DNA of 27,734 bases from an uncultured Eubacterium sp. (lineage in GTDB: Bacteria; Bacillota_A; Clostridia; Lachnospirales; Lachnospiraceae). Position numbers and translations under genes: made by a program. The notes under the pieces are model-generated. The model made no database searches. It had not been told where the DNA came from and was given only the letters and a program-made list of their open reading frames with translations. Of the stretch, positions 8,243 through 15,806 are shown piece by piece; position 1 is the stretch's first letter; the number at the start of each line of letters is the position of its first letter. The DNA is taken from positions 1 through 27,734 of the forward strand of contig CAOKJJ010000056.1 of NCBI GenBank assembly GCA_948468465.1, written 5' to 3'.

Positions 8243-11200
8243 CGTCCTGCTCCAGTAATGGACCATCTGAGAGTATTTTATTTAAGTAATCCCCTCTGGC
8301 TTCCGCGATCCATTTTTTCATTTGTGTTTTCAGAATGATATGTTCATTTTCCTCCTCAGATTCACTTTCTTCATGTTCCAACAATGGTCCCCTCAAAATT
8401 TTATTTTTTATAAACCGATACAAATCATAATAAATATTTTCACGATTATAACTAATTTCATCTGTATGATTCATAATCATTCCAATATACAAAAACTGCT
8501 GAATCATCTTTGTATTTCGGACAATCAAAAACAATTCTAAAAAATCCCTGAACTCGTCAAAATTCGAAGACGCTATTCCGATATCTATATGTCTGAATAT
8601 TTTTCTGCAAATGTCGCTGTACACATTAAAATTATCACCGTATGGTTTTTTTACTACCCGCCTTCCGGTTAATGCATCCCTGTTTATGTCCTGAATCAGC
8701 CTCAAAAAAGTAACAACTGCCGAATTTGTTTTTTCTAATACAAGCACATTCTTTTTATCTTTCCGGAATTTTTTAATGACATTGATAAAATTTTGCAATT
8801 CATACGAATATTCGCCTTCCCTATATTCCTGCAGTACATGAATAAGATGTAATACTTCGTCTGCATCTGTAATAATAATATACTTCATGCGCTCACTCAG
8901 CGCATCCATATCAACCCTGTTTTCAAGCAGCCATTCCTGGCAATCATTTACCGACATTCTTTTATCCAAAAGATTTTTTAATACCTCATATCTGATGTAT
9001 AATAAAGACTTCTGCCAATCTTCAAATGGATTCTTGGCAATCACAGATATATCGTATATTTTCGTCATTAACTCGCTTATCGTATAGTATTCTTCCTGAT
9101 GCAGCCAATTCATGACCTCTTCCTTACTGACTACAAATAAGTCCCAAAGTTCGATACCATCATACTTATTCATACCGTTAAAAGCTGTTTGAATCAGCTC
9201 ATATTGTTTCCTGGCCTCTTCACTGACTCCAATCATAGCAATAAATCTTGCAAAAACTTCTCTTGTCTCTCTCGCAATCATTTCTTCGAAAGCATATTGC
9301 AGTCCTTCCTTTTTGACAAAAAAACTCTTCTCCACAGTTTCTTTGTCAAATCTGTGTATATGTTCGAAGTATAAAAACAGCAGCTGACATATTTTCTTCA
9401 GCCATTCCTGATCATTAATATACCAGCTGAAGATTTTTTTCAAACTAATCTCTATATTTTTTACATTGGCAAATTTATACAAGTATCTGCGAATAAACTT
9501 GACATCCATAATGTCTTCTTCTTTGAAATCTTCCATATTCATGAGCAGATTTCCATAATGATACAAAAATTCATCCAGCTTCATAGATGAACGAAGTAAG
9601 TCTTTATCCAGCCTTCCCGCGGACAAAAACTCAATAAAATGAGGCAGGCCATGAATTTTTCTTCGATTGCCTTTATAATATTTTTTTCGTTCTAATATCA
9701 GCAGGATATTTTCAGCAAAATATAATATCGCATATATTTTAATTCCTATTTCGTTTAGAATATCATCCTTTCCGTCATGCTCCCCTCTGTATTTTTCAAA
9801 ATAATGATTAATAAAATTATAATTAATATACACATTCCAATCATTATATTCTTTTTTTATAATTTCACGCAAAAATACATCTATATTACTGATAATCCCT
9901 AAAATTCTGTGGTTATTAACAAATGTTGCATGCAGAAAGCTATGTATATAATTGAAAATAAGATTAATTTTTTGATCTTCTGAGTACCTGCTGTCCCGCA
10001 GCATAAGCATATTGTTTACCAGGCTGTTTATAATCCATATTTCGTTGCCGATTTGTCTTGCCGTATCTCCGACAAATTCCAGATAAAAAATGATCTCTTC
10101 TTTCTTGTAATGCAGGAAATTATCTATGCTGTCATACCTATGCCCCAGCAATCGGTTCATTTGCATATTTATCAGGCTGAATAATGTAACCATATCTTTT
10201 CCTACCGAACAGATAAAATTTCGCTTTTCTTCCGGATGCTGAAAGATTCTTAAATAATACCTTGTTGATGGCGGCAGTATTTTCCCAAGGTACATGCGGG
10301 CCATATCCGACAATTCATCTTCTGCATTCTCCTTGGCGTTATTCGCCACATAATATAAAAACTCTCCGTTATCGTACAACGTCTCATTCATCTTTTTGCG
10401 AAGATAATTTCTCTGATCTTTCTGCAGGCGACCCATTTTTTCATCCATCTTATTTTCAATGACTTCCAAAAACACATCTTCATCTGCCGTAATGATGACA
10501 ATCAAATTGGGATGTGCCAGATATACCCGGATCGCAGTCAGCAGTTCTTCTACTTTATCCGGAGACAAATCCACGTCATCAAAGAAAAAATAGATCAATG
10601 GCTCTTTGCCTTCCTGTTCTTTGCAGTCTGCCGTTTTCTTAATGCTTTCTATCAAAAGATCCCAGAATTTATAAATATCTTCCATCAAACGGTAACTGTT
10701 TCTTACTTGTTTTGCGGAATTTCCAATTGCTTCATAATAAGAATTCGTATAATCTGCCCTGTATTTGCCTGAAAAATTCTGCTCCAACAGCCTTTCATAC
10801 TGCTTTCTCAGCTGGTTCGATTCTTTATCCCGGTTATATTTGCATGCCTGGCTGAACTGGCCTGCATCATTTTCCGAAAATGTTTCTTCCAACTTATGGA
10901 TCTCTTCTTCTAATCCTGCCAAAATCCAGTCTAAGATCCCATCTTTACTGGCAAACAGCTCCGGCATTATAATCGGCAGCAAAAGATCCTGTAAATGTTC
11001 TGCATCACTGCTGTCTTCAATCATCTTTTTTAATGTAAATATAGCGGAAGTCTTTCCTGTGCCCCGTTTTCCGATAATAGAAAAGACATTATCATACATT
11101 AAATTGTATTGATAATGTCCCTTCCTATTTACGCGGCAGATTCTGTGTCTGCACTTTTCTATATTATCTATCAAATCCTGATAATCAGGAAAAATATTCG

Positions 11201-11276
11201 CCAATCCTTCGTTCGACAATATTTGTATTCCAACTTTTTGTAGTTCAATTTCATTCAGCGGTATGTGATCTTTCAT
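8235..11276 (-). CDS. rdrA: RADAR ATPase RdrA
   Basis: A 1013-residue P-loop ATPase of the KAP/AAA+-like kind. Walker A is GKRGTGKTS (69-77), Walker B is LIYFFFDDVDL (227-237), a sensor-like strand IVIITADED follows (about 259-267), and LPPSTRYYLR (about 334-343) offers a candidate arginine finger. The rest is helical with no recognised domain. RdrA forms a ring that works with the deaminase RdrB; the adjacent overlapping rdrB gene is what makes this call strong. AAGGAG lies 12 bases before ATG 11276, inside the last codons of the upstream small ORF. The gene is strikingly AT-rich (13 G+C of 60 bases at 9841-9900), unlike its neighbours, suggesting transfer. The acidic C-terminus carries a duplicated motif, NKIL-x(1-2)-GPLLE, near 958 and 999. 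It is somewhat longer than the roughly 900 residues I recall for described RdrA proteins. Confidence 0.88.
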   Translation of the reverse strand: MKDHIPLNEIELQKVGIQILSNEGLANIFPDYQDLIDNIEKCRHRICRVNRKGHYQYNLMYDNVFSIIGKRGTGKTSAIFTLKKMIEDSSDAEHLQDLLLPIIMPELFASKDGILDWILAGLEEEIHKLEETFSENDAGQFSQACKYNRDKESNQLRKQYERLLEQNFSGKYRADYTNSYYEAIGNSAKQVRNSYRLMEDIYKFWDLLIESIKKTADCKEQEGKEPLIYFFFDDVDLSPDKVEELLTAIRVYLAHPNLIVIITADEDVFLEVIENKMDEKMGRLQKDQRNYLRKKMNETLYDNGEFLYYVANNAKENAEDELSDMARMYLGKILPPSTRYYLRIFQHPEEKRNFICSVGKDMVTLFSLINMQMNRLLGHRYDSIDNFLHYKKEEIIFYLEFVGDTARQIGNEIWIINSLVNNMLMLRDSRYSEDQKINLIFNYIHSFLHATFVNNHRILGIISNIDVFLREIIKKEYNDWNVYINYNFINHYFEKYRGEHDGKDDILNEIGIKIYAILYFAENILLILERKKYYKGNRRKIHGLPHFIEFLSAGRLDKDLLRSSMKLDEFLYHYGNLLMNMEDFKEEDIMDVKFIRRYLYKFANVKNIEISLKKIFSWYINDQEWLKKICQLLFLYFEHIHRFDKETVEKSFFVKKEGLQYAFEEMIARETREVFARFIAMIGVSEEARKQYELIQTAFNGMNKYDGIELWDLFVVSKEEVMNWLHQEEYYTISELMTKIYDISVIAKNPFEDWQKSLLYIRYEVLKNLLDKRMSVNDCQEWLLENRVDMDALSERMKYIIITDADEVLHLIHVLQEYREGEYSYELQNFINVIKKFRKDKKNVLVLEKTNSAVVTFLRLIQDINRDALTGRRVVKKPYGDNFNVYSDICRKIFRHIDIGIASSNFDEFRDFLELFLIVRNTKMIQQFLYIGMIMNHTDEISYNRENIYYDLYRFIKNKILRGPLLEHEESESEEENEHIILKTQMKKWIAEARGDYLNKILSDGPLLEQDDE

Positions 11277-11281
11277 TTTTG

Positions 11282-11473
11282 CTAATATCTCCTTATCCCC
11301 TTTAGCGTCCCTGCCTGGATCAGCGGCACATCGGTTGCACGGAACTCGCTCTCTTTGCTCCGCACTTTATGCCTTGGACGCTCCTTCATTAATTCATAAA
11401 TGCTGTTCGTTTCTGTTTTATTCGTATTGTTTTTTCTTCTCAGCTCGTTCGGCTTCCTCAGCAAATTTTCCAT
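11282..11473 (-). CDS. Small basic protein in the RADAR operon
   Basis: I do not recognise this 63-residue protein (MENLLRKPNELRRKNN at the N-terminus, LKGIRRY at the C-terminus). It is rich in Arg, Lys and Asn, has no membrane segment or cysteine motif, and looks at least partly disordered. ATG 11473 is preferred over ATG 11482 because AGGG sits about 10 bases before it. Its stop lies 5 bases before the rdrA start, and the rdrA ribosome binding site is inside its final codons, so it could couple translation of rdrA as well as make a protein. An AT-rich, promoter-like stretch lies just upstream (about 11490-11530) but no strong -35/-10 pair is evident. It may be a RADAR accessory or regulatory peptide, or merely a leader ORF. 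Confidence 0.55.
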   Translation of the reverse strand: MENLLRKPNELRRKNNTNKTETNSIYELMKERPRHKVRSKESEFRATDVPLIQAGTLKGIRRY

Positions 11474-11641
11474 CACACACATTCCCTTTTTTTGTATTTT
11501 ATATTATCATATTCTCATCTTTACGAAAAGAATTATTTTATTTTCATGCAAATTGCACAAAACTGTACCAAAGCAATTTAGTCATATTAACATAAATGGA
11601 AGGGTATTCATGTTATGACAAACAGCACGGTTCCATGAATC

Positions 11642-12334
11642 TTACGCATATTTTTCTATAAACCATACAACCGCATAAAAATAGGTCTTCATATACATCT
11701 TCTTCCATCGCCTTTTAAAAAATAATCCAGCGGCTAACAAAACTGCTATCCCAAATAACTTGAGTATTAATACCATGCAAAAGCGCTGATCCTGAACAAA
11801 GATCCTGCCATAATAATTATTGGCAGTGAAAGCCAAAGCCGTCGCACATATACACCATGAAACAAACGTCATATTTTTACATATCAGCTTAGAGGAAGCA
11901 TAATTATGCAGCCTATTATATTTTGCGTCGGATTGAATATTTCCATACATGCTTGGAAGATATTTTACCAAATCATCTTCGCCTAGAATTTTATCCCCAT
12001 TTTTCAAATAACCTGCTTTTTCAAGCGTTTGTTCGATTTGAACATAATTTAAGTTTTTATCCCTAAAATACTGTTTTGTATCAAAATCCAACCCTTTCTT
12101 AGAAAAATGAATGATCCAATCTGTAATTTCAGCAATCAGCATACCGGTAACATATCCCAAAATCAGCAATACGGTAAAAAAATACCCCAGTGCATCTTTA
12201 TAGGTACTGTACATGCTTTGCAGACTGCCGCTGAATTTCATACAGATATATGCCGATGCGCCAAGCAGTATGGAGCCTGGAAGCGCATATCCAAGCAGAT
12301 CATAAAGTGTGATTTTTTCTATTAAGCCAGACAA
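11642..12334 (-). CDS. Four-helix membrane protein, RdrD/Csx27-like
   Basis: A 230-residue integral membrane protein with two N-terminal hydrophobic helices (about 11-32 and 49-70), a roughly 80-residue soluble middle, and two more helices (about 155-172 and 186-206) followed by a basic RRWKK segment. The N-terminal YDLLGYALPGSILLG is a style of motif I associate with defence-linked membrane proteins. RADAR loci are known to carry an optional membrane partner, either SLATT (RdrC) or Csx27-like (RdrD); the helix layout fits RdrD better, but this is inference. The start appears to be TTG at 12334, with GGAGGGAG 8 to 11 bases upstream and no better ATG. It lies 168 bases before the small ORF, so it may be transcribed separately. 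A -10-like TATAAA (12404-12409) precedes it. Confidence 0.7.
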   Translation of the reverse strand: MSGLIEKITLYDLLGYALPGSILLGASAYICMKFSGSLQSMYSTYKDALGYFFTVLLILGYVTGMLIAEITDWIIHFSKKGLDFDTKQYFRDKNLNYVQIEQTLEKAGYLKNGDKILGEDDLVKYLPSMYGNIQSDAKYNRLHNYASSKLICKNMTFVSWCICATALAFTANNYYGRIFVQDQRFCMVLILKLFGIAVLLAAGLFFKRRWKKMYMKTYFYAVVWFIEKYA

Positions 12335-12445
12335 AAGTGCTACTCCCTCCTTTTTGCTTGTTATTTTTCATATTGCCATACATGGTACTGAGAAAAAACT
12401 TATTTTATAGTAACACTTTGTCTGTCATTTGTAAACGAAATTCGA

Positions 12446-13249
12446 CTAATTTCTGCAAAAAATACGTGCCGCCATCGACCCTGCACAGGTGCAAAGATAT
12501 GCTTCCATCTCTTTGTCACCTTCATAATGCCGCTTTACCATTTCTCCAATCATCTGTCTGATAACACCTGTTATCTCTTCCACAGACCTGCCCGAAAACG
12601 AATCTGCCAGCTGCTGCAAAGCTTCTTCCATATATCCGGCTTCGGCAAACGGCTTTTGCATCACCATATGCCAGATCGTATCTACGAGCACAATCTCACA
12701 GATATTATCTATCATTTCGCGGTAGGATGCGTCATACCGTTCCAATACCTGTATGATATATGTCCGGTCAAATCTTCTTAAAAACCGCTGTTCGATCTGA
12801 ATGCCGTTCATATACTCGTACACCGCATCTACGCCCGTCTGCTGCCTATCTGTAAGCAGGGGATAGTCGAGCATAATCAGCGTATCCTGCGGACAGAATC
12901 TGGCATCATAGCGCTTTAAAAACTCCGGCACTGCAATTTGCACCGTTTCGTACAGGCATAAAACACCATAATCATCAAACCAGCCGGACAGCTCATTCAT
13001 CTGCTCAGCAACCTGCGCCGCTTTATTTACTACAAGCTGCTGTCCAAGCTCGTATTTTTCTTTGACAGACAAGTCTTTGACAGCAAGACTGTCTGAATGG
13101 GACTGCTCGAACTCCTGCAGACAATAGCATACAGCCTGCATCAGCATTTGTGCTTTTTCATAGGTTATGGATGTACTCTCAAATCCGGTATATTTTTCTG
13201 TCAGTTCCGCCACCAGCGGAAGAAGCTGTTCCATTTGATTTTGATTCAT
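12446..13249 (-). CDS. DUF6179-like hypothetical protein
   Basis: A 267-residue soluble, mostly helical protein with no recognised catalytic motif. The sequence style (LLPLVAELTEKYT near the N-terminus, then TLIMLDYPLL and GVDAVYEYMNGIQIE) resembles Lachnospiraceae proteins annotated as DUF6179, usually found beside DUF6323 proteins; this is from memory, not a search. ATG 13249 is chosen because GGAGG lies 5 bases before it; the binding site overlaps the TAG stop of the upstream gene and the two ORFs are 2 bases apart, so they are translationally coupled. It may be shorter than typical family members. I see no terminator in the 111 bases that follow before the membrane protein gene. Function unknown. 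Confidence 0.75.
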   Translation of the reverse strand: MNQNQMEQLLPLVAELTEKYTGFESTSITYEKAQMLMQAVCYCLQEFEQSHSDSLAVKDLSVKEKYELGQQLVVNKAAQVAEQMNELSGWFDDYGVLCLYETVQIAVPEFLKRYDARFCPQDTLIMLDYPLLTDRQQTGVDAVYEYMNGIQIEQRFLRRFDRTYIIQVLERYDASYREMIDNICEIVLVDTIWHMVMQKPFAEAGYMEEALQQLADSFSGRSVEEITGVIRQMIGEMVKRHYEGDKEMEAYLCTCAGSMAARIFCRN

Positions 13250-13251
13250 AA

Positions 13252-13785
13252 CTACCTCCAGCAAAGTTCTTTTAACGTATCCTGATACAGTTGTCTGTCC
13301 CATCGTTTTACAATGTCAAATTTTTCAAATTCCCCTTTTCCCTGTGTTTTCTCGTATCCGCGATAGCCTGCCCGCACGGCCTGTGCAAAAATATCGAGAC
13401 ATGTCCCTTCCAGATAATCAAAGTCTCCGAAGCAAACCGTTTCAAACTGTTCTTTCATAAATTGAAGCAGTTCGTCATCTGTAATTTCATCCAGCATTTC
13501 ATTTTTATACAGATAAAAAATTTCCTGCAGACGCATCAGCGATTCGACATAATTACTTTGAGAAATGAAATCAGAATCGCAAAACATATAGATGATCTGC
13601 GGCAAAATGCCCCTGCCGAACTCCACTCTTTGTTCCGTTTTCAGCACCTGCATTCTTTCTGCCAGCAAAAGCTGTGTGTCTTGTTCGGATAACGTCAGTC
13701 CGTATTTTTGCGTATACTGATTTGTTTCCCGCACCTGCGTCAACCATGTCTGCCGATTCATCTGCTCCAGCCAGTTTTCAGCCAT
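13252..13785 (-). CDS. DUF6323-like hypothetical protein
   Basis: A 177-residue helical protein. Segments such as YGLTLSEQDTQLLLAER, VEFGRGILPQIIYMFCDS, EIFYLYKNEMLDEITDDEL and FDYLEGTCLDIF fit the small family I know as DUF6323, common in Lachnospiraceae and Ruminococcaceae and typically paired with a DUF6179 gene as here. The start MAENWLEQ at 13785 is chosen because GGAGGGG lies about 8 bases upstream; an open frame extends to 13971 but overlaps the upstream ATPase gene and has no binding site. It has its own predicted promoter (13867-13895) and a 5' leader hairpin. No signal peptide or metal-binding motif is seen. Function unknown. Confidence 0.75.
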   Translation of the reverse strand: MAENWLEQMNRQTWLTQVRETNQYTQKYGLTLSEQDTQLLLAERMQVLKTEQRVEFGRGILPQIIYMFCDSDFISQSNYVESLMRLQEIFYLYKNEMLDEITDDELLQFMKEQFETVCFGDFDYLEGTCLDIFAQAVRAGYRGYEKTQGKGEFEKFDIVKRWDRQLYQDTLKELCWR

Positions 13786-13838
13786 ATACATCCCCTCCAT
13801 TGTCGTGCCATTCGTAACGCCATGGATGCTGTTCACAC

Positions 13839-13853
13839 CTGTGGCGCCCACAG
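13839..13853 (-). promoter_or_regulatory. Leader hairpin of the DUF6323-like gene
   Basis: CTGTGG and CCACAG form a perfect 6-bp stem around a 3-base loop, just downstream of the predicted transcription start near 13860. GTTAC before and GTGTGAAC after suggest a longer imperfect structure. It could be an operator or an mRNA 5' stabiliser. Confidence 0.35.
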
Positions 13854-13866
13854 TAACATGTGATGT

Positions 13867-13895
13867 AGTATAGCGCAGGCCAGGGAGCCTTACAA
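13867..13895 (-). promoter_or_regulatory. Promoter for the DUF6323/DUF6179-like pair
   Basis: On the minus strand TTGTAA (13890-13895) and TATACT (13867-13872) are separated by exactly 17 bases, a good housekeeping-sigma promoter. It lies in the gap between the ATPase stop and the DUF6323-like start, indicating that the pair can be expressed independently. Confidence 0.6.
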
Positions 13896-13954
13896 GTCTT
13901 GAATTTTCGGCATTTTTGTGATATAATACATTTGTGAACGGGAAGGAATTACGA

Positions 13955-15526
13955 TCAGACCACCGCTTCAATAATCAGTTTTTCTCCTATCTGATGTTTT
14001 TTCACACCTGCTTCTTTGCTCTTATTAAAATTAAAACTCAATAAATATCCTTTATCCTGTTTATAATAATCCAGATATTCCACAAGCTGTTGTCTGCCGC
14101 GTTTTTGGTATTCATTTCCATGCCAGATTTTAAGTTCCACAATAAACTGTTCACCAAGGTAATCCACAATCACATCCGTACGTTTCGCGTCTCTTGTCTG
14201 CGCTTCCAGATAGTAGTTGCCTGTACCGTTGATAATCGGTTTTAAATAGAGCAAAAACAATCTGCGGCCAGAGCTTTCAACAAATTTCTCGTCGCTTTGT
14301 CCATAAATTTCGGTGAAATGTTCTGCAAATTTCTTTAAAACCAGCTCCATATCCAGTCTTCGTCCTGTAACAAATTGATTTCGATTCCCCTGTCCGTAAA
14401 AATACATCTCACTTCCTATAGATTCTTCTGAAAGAAACAGGTTCAGCAAATACATCTCAAAAATTCGATTCGCGATTACCGCACAGCCGTTTTCTTCTTT
14501 TAAAAATCCAAACATAAGTCCGAGCTGAATGGATTTTTCCGCCGGACTGAATAAGATGCGTCTTCCCTGATATAAAATTTCCTGCATCATCGTACGCAGA
14601 TTTTGATACGTGTCAAGCTGCTTTACCATGCTGTCAAACAAAGGTATGTTCTCATTCAGCAAAAGCCGGACTGCCTCAGCAATCCCCTCTTTAGACCAGG
14701 CCTGCGCATGCGCAAGACGGCTGATCTGTTCCGGTATCTCTTCGTCTGCAAACTTACAAATTGCAGAAACAAGATACGGATATCCATTTGTATAAGCATA
14801 TATGCATGCTGCAGCTGCATCAATGTCCATGCCTGTCTGTCGGTCCACCTCATACTCCTTAAGCATCTGGGCAATCTGCACAGCTGTAAAGTTCATATCA
14901 ATATTAAACCTTGCCGCAATATTCCATGGACTGTTATACCTGTGTTCTTCATCCGGACGCAGTTTCAGTTTCAAATTTTTAATATCGTATACGCCTGCGA
15001 GAATAACGGAATAAAAGGTCGGATTGTTTTCCCGGTCTATATAATGCCGCCGCAGCATTGCCAGAAAATCAATGAAAATCTGATTGTTTGACGCACTGTC
15101 CGCCTCATCCACAATCAATACAACCGGCTTATCCGCTTCCGCGCACATTTTGCTTAGCCAGTCAAATAATTCCCGTAAACTGCTGCCGGAAAAATCTTTT
15201 TTTGCTTGCGTATGTTCAGTCAGAACTTTTCCGTTTTTTTGAATAAGCGAAGCAAACGCGTGAACAAATACAGCCACATCCTGAAACTCTTCCGTACCTA
15301 TATCCTGAAAATCCATAAACAGTACATGATAATCCTCTTTGAGATATTCTGCCAATGCCAAAAGCGTTGTTGTCTTCCCATACTGCCTGCCCTTATTGAT
15401 CACAAAATACTTTCCCCTGTCTACAAACCGCTCCCGTATTTTGCTTAATCTGTCATCAAGCGGAACCATATAGTGTTTTTTGGGTATGCATTGCCCTTCT
15501 GTATTAAAATAACGCTGAGTCTGCAT
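13955..15526 (-). CDS. AAA-like ATPase with C-terminal PD-(D/E)XK-like domain
   Basis: A 523-residue protein of the family beginning RYFNTEG...KKHYMVPLDDRL. A P-loop variant GRQYGKTTTL (46-55) and Walker B VVLIVDEAD (135-143) define an N-terminal STAND-like ATPase of about 350 residues. A C-terminal domain (about 430-505) has a restriction-endonuclease-like signature: RTDVIVDY, then FIVELKIW, then a QQLVEYLDYY helix. Such proteins are abundant in Bacteroidetes and Clostridia; proposed roles range from defence to mobile-element maintenance, none secure. ATG 15526 is chosen over ATG 15544 because GGGAGG lies 5 to 6 bases upstream. A promoter with a perfect -10 precedes it. The gene is divergent from the flavodoxin-ferredoxin fusion. 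Confidence 0.85.
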   Translation of the reverse strand: MQTQRYFNTEGQCIPKKHYMVPLDDRLSKIRERFVDRGKYFVINKGRQYGKTTTLLALAEYLKEDYHVLFMDFQDIGTEEFQDVAVFVHAFASLIQKNGKVLTEHTQAKKDFSGSSLRELFDWLSKMCAEADKPVVLIVDEADSASNNQIFIDFLAMLRRHYIDRENNPTFYSVILAGVYDIKNLKLKLRPDEEHRYNSPWNIAARFNIDMNFTAVQIAQMLKEYEVDRQTGMDIDAAAACIYAYTNGYPYLVSAICKFADEEIPEQISRLAHAQAWSKEGIAEAVRLLLNENIPLFDSMVKQLDTYQNLRTMMQEILYQGRRILFSPAEKSIQLGLMFGFLKEENGCAVIANRIFEMYLLNLFLSEESIGSEMYFYGQGNRNQFVTGRRLDMELVLKKFAEHFTEIYGQSDEKFVESSGRRLFLLYLKPIINGTGNYYLEAQTRDAKRTDVIVDYLGEQFIVELKIWHGNEYQKRGRQQLVEYLDYYKQDKGYLLSFNFNKSKEAGVKKHQIGEKLIIEAVV

Positions 15527-15568
15527 GTTTTCCTCCCATATCATTGCTCTTTTTAACTCTGCAGCAAC

Positions 15569-15597
15569 ATTATAACATATGCTGATACGATTTTAAA
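15569..15597 (-). promoter_or_regulatory. Promoter for the AAA/PD-(D/E)XK gene
   Basis: A perfect TATAAT on the minus strand (15569-15574) is preceded by TTTAAA (15592-15597) at 17 bases. The predicted start near 15563 gives a 5' leader of about 37 bases. Confidence 0.6.
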
Positions 15598-15600
15598 ATA

Positions 15601-15637
15601 AAAACAGCAGCTGTCCATTACAAATAGTTGCTGTTTT
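15601..15637. terminator. Hairpin in the divergent intergenic region
   Basis: Arms 15601-15612 and 15626-15637 pair over 12 bases with one mismatch. Read on the minus strand the stem ends in TTTTTATTTT, the form of an intrinsic terminator. It lies between two divergent genes, so no obvious gene feeds into it. It may insulate the promoters or be left from a lost neighbour. Confidence 0.5.
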
Positions 15638-15689
15638 ATTACTGTTCATGTACAGCTTTCAGGCGGAGCAAACTACTATGTCAAAATAG

Positions 15690-15718
15690 TTGAATCTGCT
15701 TGGCAATAGGTGTATATT
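15690..15718 (+). promoter_or_regulatory. Promoter for the flavodoxin-ferredoxin fusion
   Basis: TTGAAT (15690-15695) and TATATT (15713-15718) are separated by 17 bases on the plus strand. The predicted leader is about 80 bases. A longer open frame starting at 15690 would lie over this promoter and lacks a binding site. Confidence 0.5.
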
Positions 15719-15806
15719 AATAGTGTTTGGTGTGGCTCTCTATATATTTTGTCACTCACGTAAATTTTTAAAATATTTCAGAAATAAAACTCAGGAGCAC
15801 GAAAAA

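Noticed and set aside
11627..11640. A 14-base match (ACGGTTCCATGAAT) shared with 102-115
   Set aside because: Matches of this length are expected by chance in a window of this size, and the flanks do not extend the similarity.
11642..12334. Reading the membrane protein as part of a type VI-B CRISPR system
   Set aside because: No Cas13 gene or CRISPR array is in the window; the neighbours are RADAR genes.
13786..13971. A 62-codon extension of the DUF6323-like gene overlapping the ATPase gene
   Set aside because: It spans the promoter and hairpin; GGAGGGG supports the start at 13785.
15690..15806. A 39-codon N-terminal extension of the flavodoxin-ferredoxin gene
   Set aside because: It covers a good promoter, lacks a ribosome binding site, and would place residues before the flavodoxin loop that normally starts the protein.
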